Shown here: in pieces, positions 60,225-64,000 of the stretch
How the letters are laid out: each line of letters starts with the position of its first letter
Numbering within the stretch: the first letter of the stretch is position 1
Source of the DNA: Aristolochia californica
Taxonomy: Eukaryota; Streptophyta; Magnoliopsida; Piperales; Aristolochiaceae
Direction: 5' to 3'
Assembly: GCA_029961685.1 (NCBI GenBank)
Contig: JARWKL010000001.1
Span: 58,143,314-58,207,313, forward strand
DNA: 64,000 nt
The notes under the pieces: model-generated
Database searches by the model: none
Told to the model about the DNA's origin: nothing
What the model saw: the letters and a program-made list of their open reading frames with translations, nothing else
Made by a program: the position numbers and the translations under genes

Positions 60225-63200
60225 ATGGGTCGGTTTGAAGAACGTTTTCGATCGTTCATCAACAACAGATGGTTGGTTTTTGTTGCAGCAATGTGGGTTC
60301 AGTCATGCGCCGGAGTTGGATACGTATTCGGTGCCATTTCGCCGGTGATCAAGAGCTCTTTGGGCTACAACCAGCGCCAACTTTCCAAACTGGGTGTTGC
60401 GAAAGATCTCGGAGACAGTATTGGATTTCTTACAGCAGTTCTGTGTGAGATTCTACCCGTTTGGGCAGCTCTTTTGGTTGGTGCTGCAAAAAATTTTATT
60501 GGTTATGGTTGGGTTTGGCTGGTCGTGACGCATCGAGTACCGGCGTTGCCTTTGTGGGGGGTGAGTTTGATTAAGCATGCTTCTGAACTATCATATTCGT
60601 TACTACCAGTTTTTGTTTTTCTCACCAAAACGTTTCAATTAAATTATGAACTTCCGATTGTGGATTGGTGATTCTTTTTATTCCTTCGTCTTCTTCTTCT
60701 TCCTCTGTACAAAGCATCTCATTTTTCATGCTCTAATGCCTTCCAGCTGAGATTATTCTTCTGTCATTTGGATGACTCCTCAGTTGTGATCAAAACACTT
60801 GCTAAGTGGTTTCTATATCTTTATTGGTTACTTTGTTTAAGATTTCATTGTAGAGTAATGAACTTTTTGTGTAGTTACATTCCGTTGTTGTTCAAGATAT
60901 CATTTTCTTTGCTCTAGTGTCTGAACTGGTTTCATATGGTTTACTATTTACTTGCTACTGGAACTGATGCTGATGAACATTCTGAATTTTATGCTCTGAA
61001 AATGATTTGTGTAATATTTTCCTGGGTTTATATCCTGTTAGTATGTTCTAGTTGCTATACAGGATGAGGTAATACATTGCTCTTGAAAAGTTCTGTTCCT
61101 GGCTTAAAACCAATAAACCTTGCCATTGAGTGACCCAATTTTTATTCTGTCAAGGTTGATGTGAAAACCTTAGAATAAAGAGATCACCACATGAGATTAG
61201 TTAACATCAAGTGATTACGGTTTCTCGTATTCGTGATCTTTGTCCCAATCTGGAGTTGGCTGAATAAGATAGAAAACTTCCATTTGAGCCTTTTTGAGCT
61301 TGTTGGCTGAATTTGATAGAAAACTTCCTCACTTGTAGAGACTCATATTTTCTTTTACAGGAATTAGCTCACAGCTTAACCTTGTATTAGTTCTAGAAGC
61401 AGAAAATTTGTGTTACTTAATAGATGGTGCTAACCAAGTCTTACTTTGCAGATGTGCATTCTAATATTTATTGGTACAAATGGAGAGACCTACTTCAACA
61501 CTGCTGCATTGGTCTCATGTGTCCAAAACTTTCCCAAAAGTCGGGGACCTGTGGTGGGGATATTGAAGGGATTTGCCGGCTTGAGTGGTGCGATTCTCAC
61601 TCAAATATATGCTATGATACATGCACCTGACCAGGCGGCGCTCATTTTCCTGGTTGCGGTTGGACCCTCAATGGTGATTATTGCCCTTATGTTCATTGTT
61701 AGACCTGTAGGGGGTCACAGACAAGTTCGACCCTCAGATGGTACAAGTTTCACTTTCATCTATAGTGTTTGTCTCCTGCTTGCGGCATACTTGATGGGTG
61801 TTATGCTAGTGGAAGACGTGGTTGACGTAAACCATTCTGTGGTCATAGTATTCACAGTAATCCTGTTTTTACTTATCCTACTTCCCACTTTGATCCCAGT
61901 TCTATTAAGTTTTTATATGGAACCAACACCTCTAGAAGAAAGGCTCTTGGTAGAGTCTCACAAGCTGGAAGGAGAAGAAGCAAATTCTTCAACAGAAGAG
62001 GTTCTTTTAAGTGAGGTGGAAGATGAGAAGCCTAGGGATGTTGATTTGCTTCCAGCAGAAGAAAGACAAAAAAGAATTCTACAACTTCAAGCCAAGTTAG
62101 TTCAGGCTGCAGCTGAAGGTGCTGTGAGGATCAAGAGAAGGAGAGGTCCTCATAGGGGAGAAGACTTCACCCTAATGCAAGCCTTAATTAAGGCTGACTT
62201 TTGGCTTATTTTTATCTCATTGTTACTGGGTTCTGGCTCTGGCTTGATGGTTATCGACAATTTGGGCCAGTTGAGTCAGTCTCTGGGGTATGATAATCCC
62301 CATATCTTTGTGTCCACCATTAGCATTTGGAACTTTCTTGGTCGTGTTGGTGGCGGTTACTTTTCGGAGGTTATTGTCAGGTGTGTATCATCATCTCTTC
62401 ATCTGTATGCTTTCTGCTTAAGCTCTCATAGGACTATGTAACTCATGATCCAAATGAAAATGATTCAGCTGGTCTTAAGCAGGAGAGGCCTATAATTACT
62501 ACAATATATTTGACAGAGTATTATGGTCCTGAGAATTCAGTTCCTGTATATGTTTCATGTGTCACTTGTTCCTAAATCCTGTACTGATGAGAGTCACTTC
62601 TCTTAGATTAGCTGATAGAAGGTCTCAAAGATAACCTAGAAATATGTTTTATTGAAGAACCAAGTTCTTTTAACTGCTTCTAATATCTTGTTTTCATTTC
62701 ATCCAACCAGAGATTATGCTTATCCAAGGCCAATAGCTATGGCAGTGGCACAGGTTGTGATGGCTTTTGGACATTTCTTTTTTGCCATGGCTTGGCCAGG
62801 GGCCATGCATGTTGGAACTCTCATGATTGGACTGGGTTTTGGAGCTCATTGGGCAATTGTGCCTGCTGCTGCATCAGAGCTATTCGGATTGAAAAACTTT
62901 GGGGCGTTATATAATTTCCTAACATTAGCCAACCCAGGAGGTTCACTGGTCTTCTCTGGTTTAATTGCAAGCACTATATATGATCATGAAGCAGAGAAAC
63001 AAGCTCATGGCTTTCAAATTCCTCAAAATTCAGGCTCCACACTGATGGGTATTCTCAATGGAACTCTAGCTTCTGAAGAGCCATTGAAATGTGTGGGTGC
63101 AGTGTGCTATTTCCTCACCTCCTTAATAATGTCTGGATTGTGTATTATTGCTGTTGTCTTGAGCATGATTCTTGTTTATCGGACCAAGATGGTCTATGCC

Positions 63201-63227
63201 AACCTGTATGGGAAAAACAGAACCTGA
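60225..63227 (+). CDS. Nodulin-like / NFD4-like major facilitator superfamily transporter
   Basis: Three exons: 60225-60560, 61452-62380 and 62711-63227; 593 residues, phases 0 and 2, GT-AG. The N terminus (NNRWLVFVAAMWVQSCAGVG) is the start of the nodulin-like domain. About twelve hydrophobic segments follow. A long hydrophilic, acidic loop at about 270-350 (EERLLVESHKLEGEEANSS to RRRGPHRGEDF) separates the halves. Exon 3 carries the second half (GLGFGAHWAIVPAAASELFG, FGALYNFLTLANPGGSLVFS). Length and layout match plant NUCLEAR FUSION DEFECTIVE 4-like proteins. The substrate is unknown. The ATG at 60225 was preferred over a TTG 45 bp upstream. Confidence 0.92.
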
Positions 63228-64000
63228 TCCGGTGTCGTTAGCCAAAACATGTTTCTTGATATGATCATCAGAAATTGCACCTGGAAGTAGGAACCTTAAA
63301 ATTTGATTGTCTTTGTTTGAGCAAGAGGCTCTGAGACAGTGATACTTCACCATCTTCTAGAGATTTATGGGGATGGATCAGGCTGAGCGCTTTCTGCTAT
63401 CTCTGGTTCTCCACTTCCGTCCCCATCACCGGCCGGGCTAAGTCTCCCTCACTTTCTCTCATCAGTTCATTATTAGTGTGCAAGTAGATGTAGCAAGGGA
63501 ATTTCTTTGTTGTGATTGTAAGTCTTTTTCTTGCTTTATAAGAACCCTGAAAGGAGAGTAGAATCTGTTAACTGTGTTTTTGTCTTCCCTGATGTTAGTG
63601 CAAGTTTTTACCTTCATTTTGAATCGTATGTCTTCTATTTCCATTTAAACAAAACTTACAGAGAATTAATTAAGAACCCTGGTAACAATCGGAAGGAGAG
63701 TATATAAGGAGGCTGCATTAAAAAAAAAAGGTCCTTTTTTGTACTTTCTATCAACTTGTTGACAGGACCAGTGGGGAAGACAACCCATAAAGAGGAAAAA
63801 TACAGGAGCAACTGCTTTCATCAATCCCAATTGCAGACAGCCGACAGCCTGTAGCCTTCATGCCTGGACTTGCCCCGCCCACCCCCCTTCTCTCCGCCTT
63901 CTGCACTCCCTCGTCTGTAATCCGTAAGCTCGGCATGTACGATTCCAACTCGTGTGCGTCGACAAGCAAAACAAAGAATCACCCAAAAACATTTCTTGTC
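63228..64000. other. Downstream flank of the MFS gene
   Basis: The 3' UTR of the transporter gene presumably ends before about 63700. The minus strand is open at 63969-63751 but shows no recognisable domain and runs to the window edge, so it may or may not belong to a gene beyond it. Confidence 0.4.

Noticed and set aside
63751..63969. Minus-strand 72-codon ORF at the right edge
   Set aside because: There is no recognisable domain or supporting splice site, and it cannot be judged without sequence beyond the window.
1..64000. CRISPR array, operon-like cluster or biosynthetic gene cluster
   Set aside because: The window is plant nuclear DNA with unrelated single genes. No regularly spaced short repeats or co-functional clusters were found.

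Overview
This is a nuclear segment of a flowering plant, most likely a woody dicot. The evidence is AT-rich intergenic DNA, GT-AG introns up to about 3 kb, and genes for plastid division, cytokinin perception and thylakoid proteins. Retrotransposon debris carries tRNA-Met-type primer sites. I cannot name the species. All exon structures were read by eye: splice sites and phases were checked by arithmetic, and every model below closes in frame.

Layout. 1-4.9 kb: a large direct duplication whose second copy holds a tiny LTR element with three LTRs. 5.0-7.9 kb (+): a non-specific phospholipase C (NPC6 type). 8.6-11.9 kb (-): nuclear transport factor 2, two exons split by a 2.95 kb intron. 15.9-20.0 kb (-): Mediator subunit 30, three exons, with a decayed LINE in intron 2. 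20.8-23.2 kb (-): a degenerate Ty3/gypsy gag-protease fragment. 24.3-29.9 kb (-): a ten-exon CHASE-domain hybrid histidine kinase, the cytokinin receptor HK3/AHK3. 30-38.5 kb: gene-free, containing a complete 1.9 kb non-autonomous hAT-like element with an 8 bp target duplication. 38.6-42.9 kb (-): phosducin-like protein 3. 43-45 kb: LTR-type and inverted-repeat elements. 45.8-47.4 kb (-): a mitochondrial GCD1-like protein. 48-51.5 kb: repeat fragments. 51.6-54.8 kb (-) and 55.4-57.3 kb (+): plastid FtsZ1 and a plastid/lumenal DUF1499 protein, transcribed divergently from a 538 bp gap. 57.6 kb: a short tRNA-derived retroposon. 60.2-63.2 kb (+): a nodulin-like/NFD4-like major facilitator protein.

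The nine genes are mostly unrelated housekeeping and signalling genes, as expected for a plant chromosome arm. The only functional pairing suggested by position is the divergent plastid pair FtsZ1/DUF1499. I found no previously unknown multigene system. The most informative non-genic structures are the mobile elements with intact target duplications: the TRIM at 1.7 kb, the hAT-like element at 34.3 kb and the tRNA retroposon at 57.6 kb.
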